A stretch of 64,000 bases of DNA from Streptomyces bauhiniae. Lineage in GTDB: Bacteria > Actinomycetota > Actinomycetes > Streptomycetales > Streptomycetaceae. The position numbers and the translations under genes were made by a program. This document shows positions 33,687 to 47,389 of the stretch, one piece after another. The stretch is from assembly GCF_004784475.1 (NCBI RefSeq), contig NZ_SRRT01000008.1, positions 62,001-126,000 on the forward strand, in the 5' to 3' direction. Each line of letters begins with the position of its first letter. Within the stretch, counting starts at the first letter, position 1. Below the pieces are notes generated by a model. The model ran no database searches. It was not told the DNA's origin and saw only the letters and a program-made list of their open reading frames with translations.

Positions 33687-35834
33687 TCAGCCGATGTCCG
33701 GCGGATCGATCCGCACCCGTACCGGCTCTCCACTCCCCCGCGCCATCCGCGCCGCCTGAGCCGTCTTCAGCGCGGCGGCCAGCGCGGAGCCACTGCCGGG
33801 CGGCACCCGGATCAGCGCACGTTCCCACTGCTCCCCCGGCGGGGGCGCACCGGGACGGCGGGGCCGGCCGGGCAGGGTCGGGGGCAGCGGCACCGGCCCC
33901 AGTACCTCCGCGTCCGGGGGTGACTCCACCGCCGCGAGGAACTCCGCGACCGCCTCCGGCGTCCCCGACACCGCCGCCATCCGCGACACCGGCGGAAACC
34001 CCAGCTCGGCCCGCTCGGCCAGCTCGCGGACCGCGAACCCGACGGGGTCCCAGCGGACCAGCGCCTGCACGGGCCGCAGCGTCGGCTCGGCCACGACCAC
34101 CACGGTCCCGCCGTCGCCCTGCGGACGCACCAGTGCGGCCGCGCCGATCCACCGGCGCAGCGCGTCCTCGCCGGAACGCAGGTCGGGCCGGCCGAGCATG
34201 GCCCAGCCGTCGAGCAGCAGCGCGGCCGCGTACCCGCCCTCGGCGACCGGCTCGGCGCCCGGCGTGCTGACGACCAGCGCGGGCGCGTCCGGCACGGTGT
34301 CGAGCACATGCTCGCGCCCGGAGGTGCGTACCGGCACGGCGGGGAAGGCGCGCCCCAGCTCCTCGGCGGTACGGCGCGCGCCGACGACCTGGGCCCGCAG
34401 CCGGAAGCCGCCGCACTCGGGACAGTGCCAGGAGTGCTCCTGGCGCCCGCACCACTCGCAGCGCAGCGCCCCCGCGTCCTGCGCCTGGAGCGGCCCGGCA
34501 CAGTGCGCGCACCGCGCGGGCGCCCGGCACTGGGCGCAGGCCAGGCGGGGTACGTACCCGCGCCGGGGCACCTGCACCAGCACCGGGCCGGTCTTGAGCC
34601 CCTCGCGGACGGCCTGCCAGGCGAGGCTGGGCAGCCGGGCGGCGCGGGCGGCCTCGTCACGCGCGAGGTCGGTGTCCCCGACGGTGCGTACCAGCGGGGC
34701 GGTGCGGCGGACCTGGTCGCGTCCGGCGGTCAGGGGCCGCGCCCAGCCGCTCTCGACGAGCTGCGCGGCCTCCACCGTGCAGCTCCAACTACCCACCAGA
34801 AAGGCGCACTTGTCGAGGGAGGCACGCAGCAGCAGGACGTCGCGGGCGTGCGGCTGGGGCGCGTGCTGTTCGCTGTGGCTGTCGTCGCCGTCGTCCCAGA
34901 TGGCCACGAGCCCGAGGTCCCGCACGGGGGCGAACATGGCGGCGCGGGTGCCGACGACCGCCCGTACCGAGCCGCGCCGGACCGCGAGCCACTGCCCGTA
35001 CCGCTTCTCGGGCCCGGCGTCGGCGGTGAGCAGCGCGTGGCGGCCCTTGCCGAGCAGGTCGGTCAGCGCGGCGTCGACCCGCGCGGCGGTCCGCCCGTCG
35101 GGGACGACGACCAGCGCGCCACGACCCGAGGCGAGGGTGGCGGCGACGGCGCGGGCGATCTCCTCGCTCCACTCGGGCCCCGGCAGCGCGTTCCACACCG
35201 CGCGGGGTGAACCGCCGGAGGCCAGCGCGTCGAGGAAGGCGGGACCGTACTCGTAGCGGGCCCAGGTGCCCGCGTCCGGGGCGGGGGGCGCGGGGAGGGG
35301 CTCGGGGGAGGCGCGCTTCTCCGCGCGGGCGCTGCGCGGCGGCACGGCCAGTTGCAGCACGTCGGCGAGGCTGCCCGCGTACCGGTCGGCGACGGCGCGG
35401 GCCAGCCCGAGGAGTTCCTCGCCGAGCACCGGCTCCGGGGAGACGACCTGGGCGAGGGCGGCGAGCGGTCCCGAGTAGTCGGACTCGTCCCGCCGCTCGA
35501 TCAGGTAGCCGTCGATCAGGCCGCCGCCCTCGCGCCGCCCGTCCCGCACCCGGTGCCGTCCGGCGCCGAACCGCACCCGGACCCGTACGCCGGGCTGGGC
35601 GTCGGCGTCGAGTTCCTCGGGCACGGCGTAGTCGAAGTACCGGTCGAGATGGAGCACGCCCTTGTCGACGAGCACCCGCGCGACCGGCCGGTCCTTGGCG
35701 AGCGCGGCCCCCCGCCAGGTGCGCGGCTTGGCGCGCGGCACGTCGGCGCCGCGCACGCTCTCCCGGATGAGCGCGAGCTGCTCCGGCGGCGGCCCCTCGG
35801 CCCCGCCGTCCCCCGGCCCGTTGTCGCTGCTCAC
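33687..35834 (-). CDS. priA: Primosomal protein N' homologue without helicase motifs
   Basis: A 715-residue actinobacterial PriA. The N-terminal DNA-binding domain (about 48-170, VLVDKGVLHLDRYFDYAVP) and the zinc-binding cysteine cluster (eight cysteines between CAQCRAPARCAHC and WHCPECGG, about 425-475) are kept. The helicase core is degenerate: the place of Walker A reads NALPGPEWSEE, and DEEH is replaced by WDDGDD. ATP-driven unwinding is therefore unlikely, as known for actinobacterial PriA. It may act only as a structural restart factor recruiting the replicative helicase. GTG start at 35834. Confidence 0.92.
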   Translation of the reverse strand: MSSDNGPGDGGAEGPPPEQLALIRESVRGADVPRAKPRTWRGAALAKDRPVARVLVDKGVLHLDRYFDYAVPEELDADAQPGVRVRVRFGAGRHRVRDGRREGGGLIDGYLIERRDESDYSGPLAALAQVVSPEPVLGEELLGLARAVADRYAGSLADVLQLAVPPRSARAEKRASPEPLPAPPAPDAGTWARYEYGPAFLDALASGGSPRAVWNALPGPEWSEEIARAVAATLASGRGALVVVPDGRTAARVDAALTDLLGKGRHALLTADAGPEKRYGQWLAVRRGSVRAVVGTRAAMFAPVRDLGLVAIWDDGDDSHSEQHAPQPHARDVLLLRASLDKCAFLVGSWSCTVEAAQLVESGWARPLTAGRDQVRRTAPLVRTVGDTDLARDEAARAARLPSLAWQAVREGLKTGPVLVQVPRRGYVPRLACAQCRAPARCAHCAGPLQAQDAGALRCEWCGRQEHSWHCPECGGFRLRAQVVGARRTAEELGRAFPAVPVRTSGREHVLDTVPDAPALVVSTPGAEPVAEGGYAAALLLDGWAMLGRPDLRSGEDALRRWIGAAALVRPQGDGGTVVVVAEPTLRPVQALVRWDPVGFAVRELAERAELGFPPVSRMAAVSGTPEAVAEFLAAVESPPDAEVLGPVPLPPTLPGRPRRPGAPPPGEQWERALIRVPPGSGSALAAALKTAQAARMARGSGEPVRVRIDPPDIG

Positions 35835-35891
35835 GCTTGCATTCTTCCAAAGACCACTGACAGCGCCGTCCGTCGAGGCACCCGGAACATG

Positions 35892-35929
35892 CCGGGGCCC
35901 GGCTTCCCCGAAGGGAGGCCGGGCCCCGG
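35892..35929 (-). terminator. Terminator hairpin after metK
   Basis: CCGGGGCCCGGC (35892-35903) pairs exactly with GCCGGGCCCCGG (35918-35929), starting 15 bases after the metK stop on the minus strand. Confidence 0.8.
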
Positions 35930-35944
35930 TTCACGCGGTGCGGA

Positions 35945-37153
35945 TCAGACGCCGGCGGCCTTGCGCAGGGCGTCGACGCGGTCGGTGCGCTCCCAGGTGA
36001 AGTCGGGGATCTCGCGGCCGAAGTGGCCGTAGGCCGCCGTCTGGGCGTAGATCGGGCGCAGCAGGTCGAGGTCGCGGATGATCGCGGCCGGACGGAGGTC
36101 GAAGACCTCGTCGATGGCCTTCTCGATCTTCTCGGGCTCGATCTTGGCGGTGCCGAAGGTCTCCACGAAGAGACCGACCGGCTCGGCCTTGCCGATCGCG
36201 TAGGCGACCTGGACCTCGCAGCGCGAGGCGAGACCCGCGGCCACCACGTTCTTGGCGACCCAGCGCATGGCGTACGCGGCCGAGCGGTCCACCTTGGACG
36301 GGTCCTTGCCCGAGAAGGCGCCGCCACCGTGGCGGGCGAAGCCGCCGTAGGTGTCGATGATGATCTTGCGGCCGGTGAGGCCGGCGTCGCCCATCGGGCC
36401 GCCGATCTCGAAGCGGCCGGTCGGGTTGACCAGCAGGCGGTAGCCCTCGGTGTCGATCTTGATGCCCTCGTCCAGCAGGGCCTTCAGCTCGGGCTCGACC
36501 ACGAACTCGCGGATGTCGGGCGCGAGCAGCGACTCGAGGTCGATGTCGGAGGCGTGCTGGGAGGAGACCACGACGGTGTCGAGACGGACGGCCTTGTCGC
36601 CGTCGTACTCGATGGTGACCTGGGTCTTGCCGTCGGGGCGCAGGTAGGGGATGGTGCCGTTCTTGCGGACCTCGGAGAGGCGCTTGGACAGGCGGTGCGC
36701 CAGGAAGATCGGCAGCGGCATCAGCGTCGGCGTCTCGTCCGAGGCGTAGCCGAACATCAGGCCCTGGTCGCCCGCGCCCTGCTTGTCCAGCTCGTCCTCA
36801 TCGCCCTCGACACGCGACTCGTACGCCGTGTCGACGCCCTGCGCGATGTCCGGGGACTGCGCGCCGATGGACACCGAGACGCCACAGGAGGCGCCGTCGA
36901 AGCCCTTCTTGGAGGAGTCGTAGCCGATCTCGAGGATCTTCTCGCGCACCAACTGGGCGATCGGCGCGTAAGCCTTGGTCGTGACCTCGCCGGCCACGTG
37001 CACGAGGCCGGTGGTGATCAGCGTCTCGACGGCGACGCGGGACGAGGGGTCCTCGCGGAGCAGCGCGTCGAGAATGGTGTCGCTGATCTGGTCAGCGATC
37101 TTGTCGGGGTGACCTTCGGTCACGGACTCCGAGGTGAACAGGCGACGGGACAC
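35945..37153 (-). CDS. metK: S-adenosylmethionine synthetase
   Basis: Makes S-adenosylmethionine from methionine and ATP. The 402-residue, three-domain protein has ESVTEGHPDKIADQ (residues about 8-21) with the catalytic histidine, GAGDQGLMFGYA, and the P-loop-like GGGAFSGKDPSKVDRS. In Streptomyces, SAM also influences antibiotic production and sporulation. A -10-like TAAACT (minus strand, 37235-37240) lies about 82 bases upstream. I see no SAM riboswitch. The 263 bases up to coaBC also contain an A7 run (37364-37370) that would be a T-run beyond coaBC. Confidence 0.97.
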   Translation of the reverse strand: MSRRLFTSESVTEGHPDKIADQISDTILDALLREDPSSRVAVETLITTGLVHVAGEVTTKAYAPIAQLVREKILEIGYDSSKKGFDGASCGVSVSIGAQSPDIAQGVDTAYESRVEGDEDELDKQGAGDQGLMFGYASDETPTLMPLPIFLAHRLSKRLSEVRKNGTIPYLRPDGKTQVTIEYDGDKAVRLDTVVVSSQHASDIDLESLLAPDIREFVVEPELKALLDEGIKIDTEGYRLLVNPTGRFEIGGPMGDAGLTGRKIIIDTYGGFARHGGGAFSGKDPSKVDRSAAYAMRWVAKNVVAAGLASRCEVQVAYAIGKAEPVGLFVETFGTAKIEPEKIEKAIDEVFDLRPAAIIRDLDLLRPIYAQTAAYGHFGREIPDFTWERTDRVDALRKAAGV

Positions 37154-37416
37154 AACGCTCCCTGGGGTTGCAGCGGCTGCTGGCTGATCATTGAAGGACC
37201 ACGTCGGGAGCTGCGCCCAACGTCGTCCGTGAACAGTTTATCGGTCGCACCTGGCCGCAGGGCCACCCGTTCTCGCCCAGCGAGAACGCTGTGACCTGCG
37301 GCACAGGCATTCTGCCCGCTGGTGCGCGGCGTTGACCAGATCCGCCACGCGCCATCGCGGTGTGAAAAAAAGACTCCGGGTGGCCGAAAACAGACCGCCC
37401 CGAACGGCCCAGCCGC

Positions 37417-38619
37417 TCAGCCCAGCCGGGCCGCCACCAGGTCCCAGACGGTGTCCGCGAGGGCCTCCTTCGGCCCGTGCGGTACGGCCGTCTCGGTGCC
37501 GTCGGCGCCCAGGACGACCGCCTCGTTCTCCTCCGAGCCGAAGGTCCGGCGCTCCCCCACCTCGTTCACCACCAGCAGGTCGCAGCCCTTGCGGGCCAGC
37601 TTGGCGCGGCCGTTGGCGAGCACGTCGTCGGTCTCGGCGGCGAAGCCGACGACGACCTGGCCGGGGCGGGCGCGCTCGGCGGCGACCTCGGCGAGCACGT
37701 CGGGATTGCGCACCAGGGCGACCGGCTCGGGCTCCTGGCCGTCCTTCTTCTTGATCTTCCCGCTCGCGTAGACCGCCGGGCGGAAGTCGGCGACGGCGGC
37801 GGCCATGACCACGGCATCGGCGTCGGCCGCGGCCTTGAGCACCGCCTCGCGGAGCTGGACGGCGGTGCCGACGTGCACGATGTCCACCCCGGCCGGGTCG
37901 GGCAGGGAGGCGTTGGCCGAGACCAAGGTCACGCGGGCCCCCCGCGCGGCGGCGGTCCGGGCGAGGGCGTACCCCTGCTTGCCGGAGGAGCGATTGCCGA
38001 GGAAGCGCACCGGGTCCAGCGGCTCACGGGTGCCGCCCGCCGAGACCACCACATGGCGCCCGGCGAGGTCGGGCTCGGTCACGCCCCGCGCCAGCACCCG
38101 GCGGCACACCTCGAAGATCTCGGCCGGGTCGGGCAGCCGCCCCTTGCCGGTGTCGACGCCGGTGAGGCGGCCCACGGCGGGCTCGATGACGACCGCGCCC
38201 CGGCGGCGCAGAGTGGCCACGTTCTCCTGGGTGGCCGGGTGCTCCCACATCTCGGTGTGCATCGCCGGGGCGAAGACCACCGGACAGCGCGCGGTGAGCA
38301 GGGTGTTGGTGAGCAGGTCGTCGGCGAGGCCGTGCGCGGCCTTGGCGAGCATGTCGGCGGTGGCGGGCGCGACCACCACGAGGTCGGCGTGCTGCCCGAT
38401 GCGGACGTGCGGGACCTCGTGGACGCTGTCCCAGACCTCGGTGGAGACCGGGTTGCCGGACAGCGCGGACCAGGTGGCGGCGCCGACGAAGTGCAGCGCG
38501 GAGGCGGTCGGCACCACCCGCACGTCGTGCCCCGACTCGGTGAGCCGTCTGAGCAGCTCACAGGACTTGTACGCGGCGATGCCGCCGCTGACGCCCAGCA
38601 CGACCTTCGGCTTGTCCAC
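37417..38619 (-). CDS. coaBC: Phosphopantothenoylcysteine decarboxylase/synthetase
   Basis: Two consecutive steps of coenzyme A synthesis. The N-terminal flavoprotein CoaC domain (about 1-180) begins DKPKVVLGVSGGIAAYK and has the substrate-clamp region APAMHTEMWEHPATQEN. The CoaB synthetase domain (about 185-400) has the CTP-site motif FLGNRSSGKQGYA and a KIKK segment. GTG 38619 matches the conserved start; GTG 38628 and ATG 38679 are alternatives. It lies 108 bases after rpoZ, beyond a strong hairpin. Confidence 0.95.
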   Translation of the reverse strand: MDKPKVVLGVSGGIAAYKSCELLRRLTESGHDVRVVPTASALHFVGAATWSALSGNPVSTEVWDSVHEVPHVRIGQHADLVVVAPATADMLAKAAHGLADDLLTNTLLTARCPVVFAPAMHTEMWEHPATQENVATLRRRGAVVIEPAVGRLTGVDTGKGRLPDPAEIFEVCRRVLARGVTEPDLAGRHVVVSAGGTREPLDPVRFLGNRSSGKQGYALARTAAARGARVTLVSANASLPDPAGVDIVHVGTAVQLREAVLKAAADADAVVMAAAVADFRPAVYASGKIKKKDGQEPEPVALVRNPDVLAEVAAERARPGQVVVGFAAETDDVLANGRAKLARKGCDLLVVNEVGERRTFGSEENEAVVLGADGTETAVPHGPKEALADTVWDLVAARLG

Positions 38620-38680
38620 CGTCTCCACCGTCTCCCAGCGTCCTACGGACTTTCTCGGAACCTTTGACACCCATGACACA

Positions 38681-38715
38681 CCACAGGCCCGGCAGGGTGA
38701 CTGCCGGGCCTGTGG
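38681..38715 (-). terminator. Hairpin after rpoZ
   Basis: CCACAGGCCCGGCAG (38681-38695) and CTGCCGGGCCTGTGG (38701-38715) form a perfect 15-bp stem with a five-base loop, 12 bases beyond the rpoZ stop. It probably separates or attenuates rpoZ from coaBC. Confidence 0.8.
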
Positions 38716-38727
38716 ACAAGACGGGAA

Positions 38728-39000
38728 CTACTGGACCGGGCCCTCGATGGCCTCGGAGGTCAGCAGACCGGCGTTGATCTCGCGCAGCGCGATCGAGAGC
38801 GGCTTCTCGTGGACGTGGGTGTCGACGAGCGGACCGACGTACTCGAGGAGGCCCTCACCGAGCTGCGAGTAGTACGCGTTGATCTGACGGGCGCGCTTGG
38901 CCGCGTAGATCACCAGGCTGTACTTCGAGTCGGTGGCCTCGAGGAGCTCGTCGATCGGAGGGTTGATGATGCCCTCGGGCGCGGTGATGGAAGAGGACAC
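38728..39000 (-). CDS. rpoZ: RNA polymerase omega subunit
   Basis: Small subunit that helps fold and hold the beta-prime subunit of RNA polymerase. The 90-residue protein has the conserved NPPIDELLEATDSKYSLV and AAKRARQINAYY segments. The leftward order gmk-rpoZ-coaBC-metK is the standard actinobacterial cluster. It lies 84 bases after gmk. Confidence 0.96.
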   Translation of the reverse strand: MSSSITAPEGIINPPIDELLEATDSKYSLVIYAAKRARQINAYYSQLGEGLLEYVGPLVDTHVHEKPLSIALREINAGLLTSEAIEGPVQ

Positions 39001-39084
39001 GCTCTGCCTTCCGATGGGTGGGAAAGAATCAGTCGGTGTGGATCACCGTGACCGTTGGGTCCTCTTCATGGACGGCGGTCACGA

Positions 39085-39678
39085 TCACACAACGTCCATC
39101 AAGGCTAGCAGCTCCCCGGCCACGTCCTCGACGGAGGTGTTGACCAGGGTGACGTCGAACTCGGGCTCGGCGGCCAGTTCCGTCCGGGCCGCCGCCAGCC
39201 GGCGCTCGATGACCTCCGGCGGCTCGGTGCCCCGGCCGGTGAGCCTGCGCACCAGCTCGTCCCAGGACGGCGGGGCGAGGAAGACCAGTTGGGCGTCGGC
39301 CATCGACTCGCGGACCTGCCGGGCGCCCTGGAGGTCGATCTCCAGCAGTACCGGCTCGCCCTTCTCCAGCCGCTCCAGCACGGCCGTGCGGGGTGTGCCG
39401 TAGCGGTTGCCGGCGAACTCGGCCCACTCCAGCAGCTCGCCGTTGGCGATCAGCTTGTCCATCTCCTCGTCGCTGACGAAGAAGTAGTGGACGCCGTGCT
39501 GCTCGCCGGGTCGCGGCTTGCGGGTCGTCGCGGACACCGACAGCCAGACGTCGGGGTGTTCTTTGCGCATATGGGCGACGACCGTGCTCTTGCCGACCCC
39601 GGAGGGGCCGGAGAGCACGGTCAGCCGCGGACGTGCGTCCGGGGGTACGGGGGACGTCCCCCGGAATGTTCCAGCCAT
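39085..39678 (-). CDS. gmk: Guanylate kinase
   Basis: Phosphorylates GMP to GDP. The 197-residue protein has P-loop LSGPSGVGKST (22-32), the GMP-binding SVSATTRKPRPGE and HYFFVSDEEM, and the lid segment. The first 16 residues are an extension with no known role. It is flanked by sihF upstream and rpoZ downstream, the usual actinobacterial arrangement. Confidence 0.96.
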   Translation of the reverse strand: MAGTFRGTSPVPPDARPRLTVLSGPSGVGKSTVVAHMRKEHPDVWLSVSATTRKPRPGEQHGVHYFFVSDEEMDKLIANGELLEWAEFAGNRYGTPRTAVLERLEKGEPVLLEIDLQGARQVRESMADAQLVFLAPPSWDELVRRLTGRGTEPPEVIERRLAAARTELAAEPEFDVTLVNTSVEDVAGELLALMDVV

Positions 39679-39738
39679 GCAGCGATTATTCCAGCAATCC
39701 CGGAGTGTCCGGGACTCCGGTCCGGGCAGCGCCCGGAC

Positions 39739-40062
39739 TCAGGAGCCGGTGCTGCCGAACTCACGCTCCAGGGAGGCGATCTGGTTGGAACCGAGGCCGC
39801 GGACACGGCGGCTCTCGGAGATGCCCAGACGCTCCATGATCTGCTTGGCGCGGACCTTGCCCACGCCCGGCAGGGACTCCAGCAGGGCCGAGACCTTCAT
39901 CTTGCCGATGACCTCGTTCTCCTGGCCCTGCTTGATGACCTCGTGCAGCGAGGCGCCGGAGTGCTTGAGTCGATTCTTGACCTCGGCCCGCTCCCGGCGA
40001 GCCGCGGCGGCCTTTTCGAGCGCGGCTGCGCGCTGTTCAGGGGTAAGGGGCGGAAGAGCCAC
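39739..40062 (-). CDS. sihF: Actinobacterial integration host factor (sIHF/mIHF)
   Basis: A 107-residue nucleoid-associated protein that binds DNA without strong sequence preference and affects supercoiling, sporulation and secondary metabolism. The basic N-terminal helix (RAAALEKAAAARRERAEVK) precedes an H2TH-type fold with the lipid-like LLESLPGVGKVRAKQIMERLG helix-hairpin. It is unrelated to IHF of Gram-negatives. GTG 40062 gives the conserved MALPPLTPEQ start. The open frame extends further upstream, but that part is leader and promoter. Confidence 0.94.
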   Translation of the reverse strand: MALPPLTPEQRAAALEKAAAARRERAEVKNRLKHSGASLHEVIKQGQENEVIGKMKVSALLESLPGVGKVRAKQIMERLGISESRRVRGLGSNQIASLEREFGSTGS

Positions 40063-40171
40063 GCCTACGTCACCTCGGATGTCGAACTGTCGGATACGGA
40101 CCGGTGAGGAACCTAGTCGCCCCACACCTGGGGAGCGACGAGCAACACGCTCGCCCGCTCTCACTGCTCGG

Positions 40172-40200
40172 AGACTAGCGGGCATGTTCGCCAGAGTCAG
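40172..40200 (-). promoter_or_regulatory. Promoter of sihF
   Basis: On the minus strand CTGACT (40195-40200) and TAGTCT (40172-40177) are 17 bases apart, about 110 bases upstream of the sihF start. A small inverted repeat CCACGA/TCGTGG (40261-40273) lies further upstream. Confidence 0.45.
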
Positions 40201-40317
40201 CGAGAACAGCGGAAAAGTCCTGGTCAGCCTCCGTGAGGTCGGACTTTTCGGGCATACTGCCCACGATTCGTGGATGTATTCGCCTCTCGGACCCCCCATC
40301 GAGCCCGTCCGCCGTGC

Positions 40318-41153
40318 TCAGGAGCCCGCGACGGCGGCCCGGATCTCGCCCGCGAAGGCCGCCGTGGCCGCCCGCAGCGCCGCGACGTCGGGACCGTGCC
40401 GCAGCACGCCCCGGCTGACGTTCGGCACCACGTTGCCCACCGCGCTCCCGAACACCGCCGGGAGGTCCGCCGGGGTGGCCCCCTGGGCACCGACGCCGGG
40501 GGCGAGCAGCGGCCCGTTGATGGCGAGGTCGTAGGAGGACAGGTCGCCCACCGTGGCGCCCACGACCGCGCCGAAGGAGCCCAGCGGCTCGGCGCCCGCG
40601 TTATCGGCGGCGAGGTGGGCCAGCACGGTCGCGGCGACACTGCGCCCGTCCGCGCGGACCGCGTGCTGCACCTCGGGACCCTCCGGGTTGGAGGTCAGCG
40701 CGAGCACGAACAGCCCGGTGCCGCTCTCGCGGGCCAGCTCGACCGCCGGCGCGAGCGAGCCGTAGCCGAGGTACGGGGACACGGTGAGCGCGTCCGAGAA
40801 CAGCGGGGCGTCCTTGCGCAGGAACGCCTCCGCGTACCCGGCCATGGTGGAGCCGATGTCGCCGCGCTTGGCGTCCATCACGACCAGGGCGCCCGCCGCG
40901 CGGGTCTCCTCGACGACACGCTCCAGGACGGCGACACCGCGCGAGCCGAACCGCTCGAAGAACGCGCTCTGCGGCTTGATCACGGCGACCCGGTCGGCCA
41001 CGGCCTCCACGACCGTGCGGCTGAACCGCTCCAGGCCGGCCACGTCGTCGTTCAGGCCCCAGTCGGCGAGCAGCGAGGCGTGCGGGTCGATGCCGACGCA
41101 CAGCGGGCCGCGCTCGTCCATGGCACGGCGCAGACGGGTACCGAAGGGCTCGC

Positions 41154-41157
<4 letters not shown>
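40318..41157 (-). CDS. pyrF: Orotidine 5'-phosphate decarboxylase
   Basis: Last step to UMP: decarboxylation of OMP. The 279-residue enzyme is the longer type-2 form with the catalytic VMDAKRGDIGSTM motif (Lys and two Asp). It overlaps pyrD by four bases (ATGA at 41154-41157) and is the last gene of the pyr operon. No clear terminator follows before the sihF promoter. Confidence 0.96.
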
Positions 41158-42260
<1,103 letters not shown>

Positions 42261-42293
42261 GTGGGGAGTCCTCAAGGGGCGGGGCGGGCGTGG

Positions 42294-42321
42294 CTCATGA
42301 AGAGGGGCTCATGAAGAGGGG
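42294..42321. repeat. 14-bp tandem repeat between pyrD and carB
   Basis: CTCATGAAGAGGGG occurs twice in direct succession (42294-42307 and 42308-42321). The second copy runs into the carB terminator stem. This looks like a small duplication. Confidence 0.75.
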
Positions 42322-42345
42322 GACACCGTTTCCGGTGTCCCCCTC
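42316..42345 (-). terminator. Terminator hairpin after carB
   Basis: GAGGGGGACACCG (42316-42328) and CGGTGTCCCCCTC (42333-42345) form a perfect 13-bp stem with loop TTTC, seven bases beyond the carB stop. It lies inside the pyr operon and may lower pyrD-pyrF expression. Confidence 0.8.
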
Positions 42346-42352
42346 GGCGCGG

Positions 42353-45653
<3,301 letters not shown>

Positions 45654-45661
<8 letters not shown>

Positions 45662-46808
45662 GCTGGCCCTCCCGGACGGTGCTCATCAAAGACGTGAAGC
45701 GGTCGAACAGATAGGCGGCGTCGTGCGGACCGGCCGCCGCCTCGGGGTGGTACTGGACGGAGAAGGCCGGCTGGTCGAGGAGCTGGAGGCCCTCCACCAC
45801 GTCGTCGTTCAGGCAGACGTGGGAGACCTCGGCGCGGCCGAACTTCGTCTCGCTGACCTGGTCCAGCGGCGCGTCGACGGCGAAGCCGTGGTTGTGCGCG
45901 GTGACCTCCACCTTGCCGGTGGTGCGGTCCTGGACGGGCTGGTTGATGCCCCGGTGGCCGTACTTCAGCTTGTAGGTGCCGAAGCCGAGGGCGCGGCCGA
46001 GGATCTGGTTGCCGAAGCAGATGCCGAACAGCGGGGTCTTCCGCTCCAGCACGGCGGTCATCAGGGCCACCGGGCCGTCGGCCGTGGCCGGGTCGCCGGG
46101 GCCGTTGGAGAAGAACACACCGTCGGGGTCGACGGCGTAGACGTCCTCGGCCGTGGCGGTCGCCGGGAGCACGTGGACCTCGATGCCGCGCTCGGCCATC
46201 CGCTGCGGGGTCATGCCCTTGATGCCGAGGTCGATGGCGGCGACGGTGAACTTCTTCTCGCCGACCGCGGGGACGACGTACGCCTCCTTGGTGGCGACCT
46301 CCTCGTAGAGGCTCGCGCCCTTCATGTGCGGCTGGGCCTGGACCCGCTCCACCAGTTCGGCGTCGGGGGCGAGTGCCTCGCCGGAGAAGATGCCGGCGCG
46401 CATGGAGCCGCGCTCGCGCAGGTGCCGGGTGAGGGCGCGGGTGTCGATGCCGCTGATGCCGACGACGCCCTGGGCGGTCAGCTCGTCGTCCAGGGAGCGC
46501 CGGGAGCGCCAGTTGGACGGCACGCGCGCGGGGTCGCGGACCACGTAGCCGGAGACCCAGATGCGGCCGGACTCGTCGTCCTCGTCGTTCCAGCCGGTGT
46601 TGCCGATCTGGGGGGCGGTGGCGACGACGATCTGGCGGTCGTAGGAGGGGTCGGTCAGGGTCTCCTGGTAGCCGGTCATGCCGGTGGAGAACACGGCCTC
46701 GCCGAAGGTCTCCCCCACGGCCCCGTAGGCGCGGCCGCGGAAGGTGCGGCCGTCCTCCAGGACGAGTACGGCGGGAGTCTTCGCGGCTCCCCTGGTGGAG
46801 GTCGTCAT
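45654..46808 (-). CDS. carA: Carbamoyl-phosphate synthase small chain
   Basis: Glutamine amidotransferase subunit that delivers ammonia to CarB. The 384-residue protein has an N-terminal CPSase domain (about 12-150) and a class-I GATase domain (about 187-375) with nucleophile C264 in FGICFGNQ and the His/Glu pair in QYHPEAAAG. Its ATG overlaps the stop of the PH-domain gene upstream (ATGA). Confidence 0.97.
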
Positions 46809-47389
46809 CGTGCGCCTTCCGTGTGGTTGGTCATCTGGTTCAGGGTGTCGACCCAGGTGGTGTGTTCGGCGGCGTGGTCGGAGCGGAAGCCGGAGTCGAT
46901 CAGCTTCTCGCCGTGCGCCCAGGTCACCACGAGCAGTCCGCCCTCGGTGAGGACCTTGCCCGCGATGCCCTTGTCGAGCCGAGCGCCGCGCAGCGCTCCG
47001 GCGGGGATGAAGAAGTCGGTGGCGCCGGGGCGCTCGACGGCCAGGCCCTCATCGGTGAGGGTCAGCTCGGCCCGGCTGCGGGAGCCCAGGCCGTGGGCCA
47101 CGATCCGGTCCAGCCACTGCCCGGCGGTGGTGGAGCCGTGGTAGCGGCCGCTGAGGGTAAGTTTCTCGGGGCCGAGGTCGTCCGGCACCTCGGGGAGTTC
47201 GGGCAGGTCGCTCTGGAGGGTGCCGCGCCACTTCCAGCCCTCGCGCATCAGCCAGTAGACGAGGGCGACGAAGAGGGCCAGTCCGACGAGCCAGCCCAGG
47301 CGGGCGGCCCAGTCGGTCACCGCGGCCGACTTCTTCTCGTCCGCCAGCCCGGTGGCGAGCGATACGGCGAGCTGAGTTGCAGGTGTCAC
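46805..47389 (-). CDS. PH-domain membrane protein inside the pyr operon
   Basis: A 194-residue protein with one membrane helix (about 31-47, LGWLVGLALFVALVYWL) and a cytoplasmic PH-like domain (about 70-180; LTLTDEGLAVERPGATDFFIP). It is wedged between pyrC and carA with four-base overlaps on both sides, so it is translated as part of the pyrimidine operon. Function unknown; the same kind of gene sits here in other Streptomyces. Placement suggests a link between membrane and pyrimidine synthesis, for example tethering, but this is inference. Confidence 0.85.
   Translation of the reverse strand: MTPATQLAVSLATGLADEKKSAAVTDWAARLGWLVGLALFVALVYWLMREGWKWRGTLQSDLPELPEVPDDLGPEKLTLSGRYHGSTTAGQWLDRIVAHGLGSRSRAELTLTDEGLAVERPGATDFFIPAGALRGARLDKGIAGKVLTEGGLLVVTWAHGEKLIDSGFRSDHAAEHTTWVDTLNQMTNHTEGAR

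Noticed and set aside
37154..37416. Possible SAM riboswitch upstream of metK
   Set aside because: I could not find the conserved core of any SAM riboswitch class on the minus strand; only a -10-like box and an A7 run are visible.
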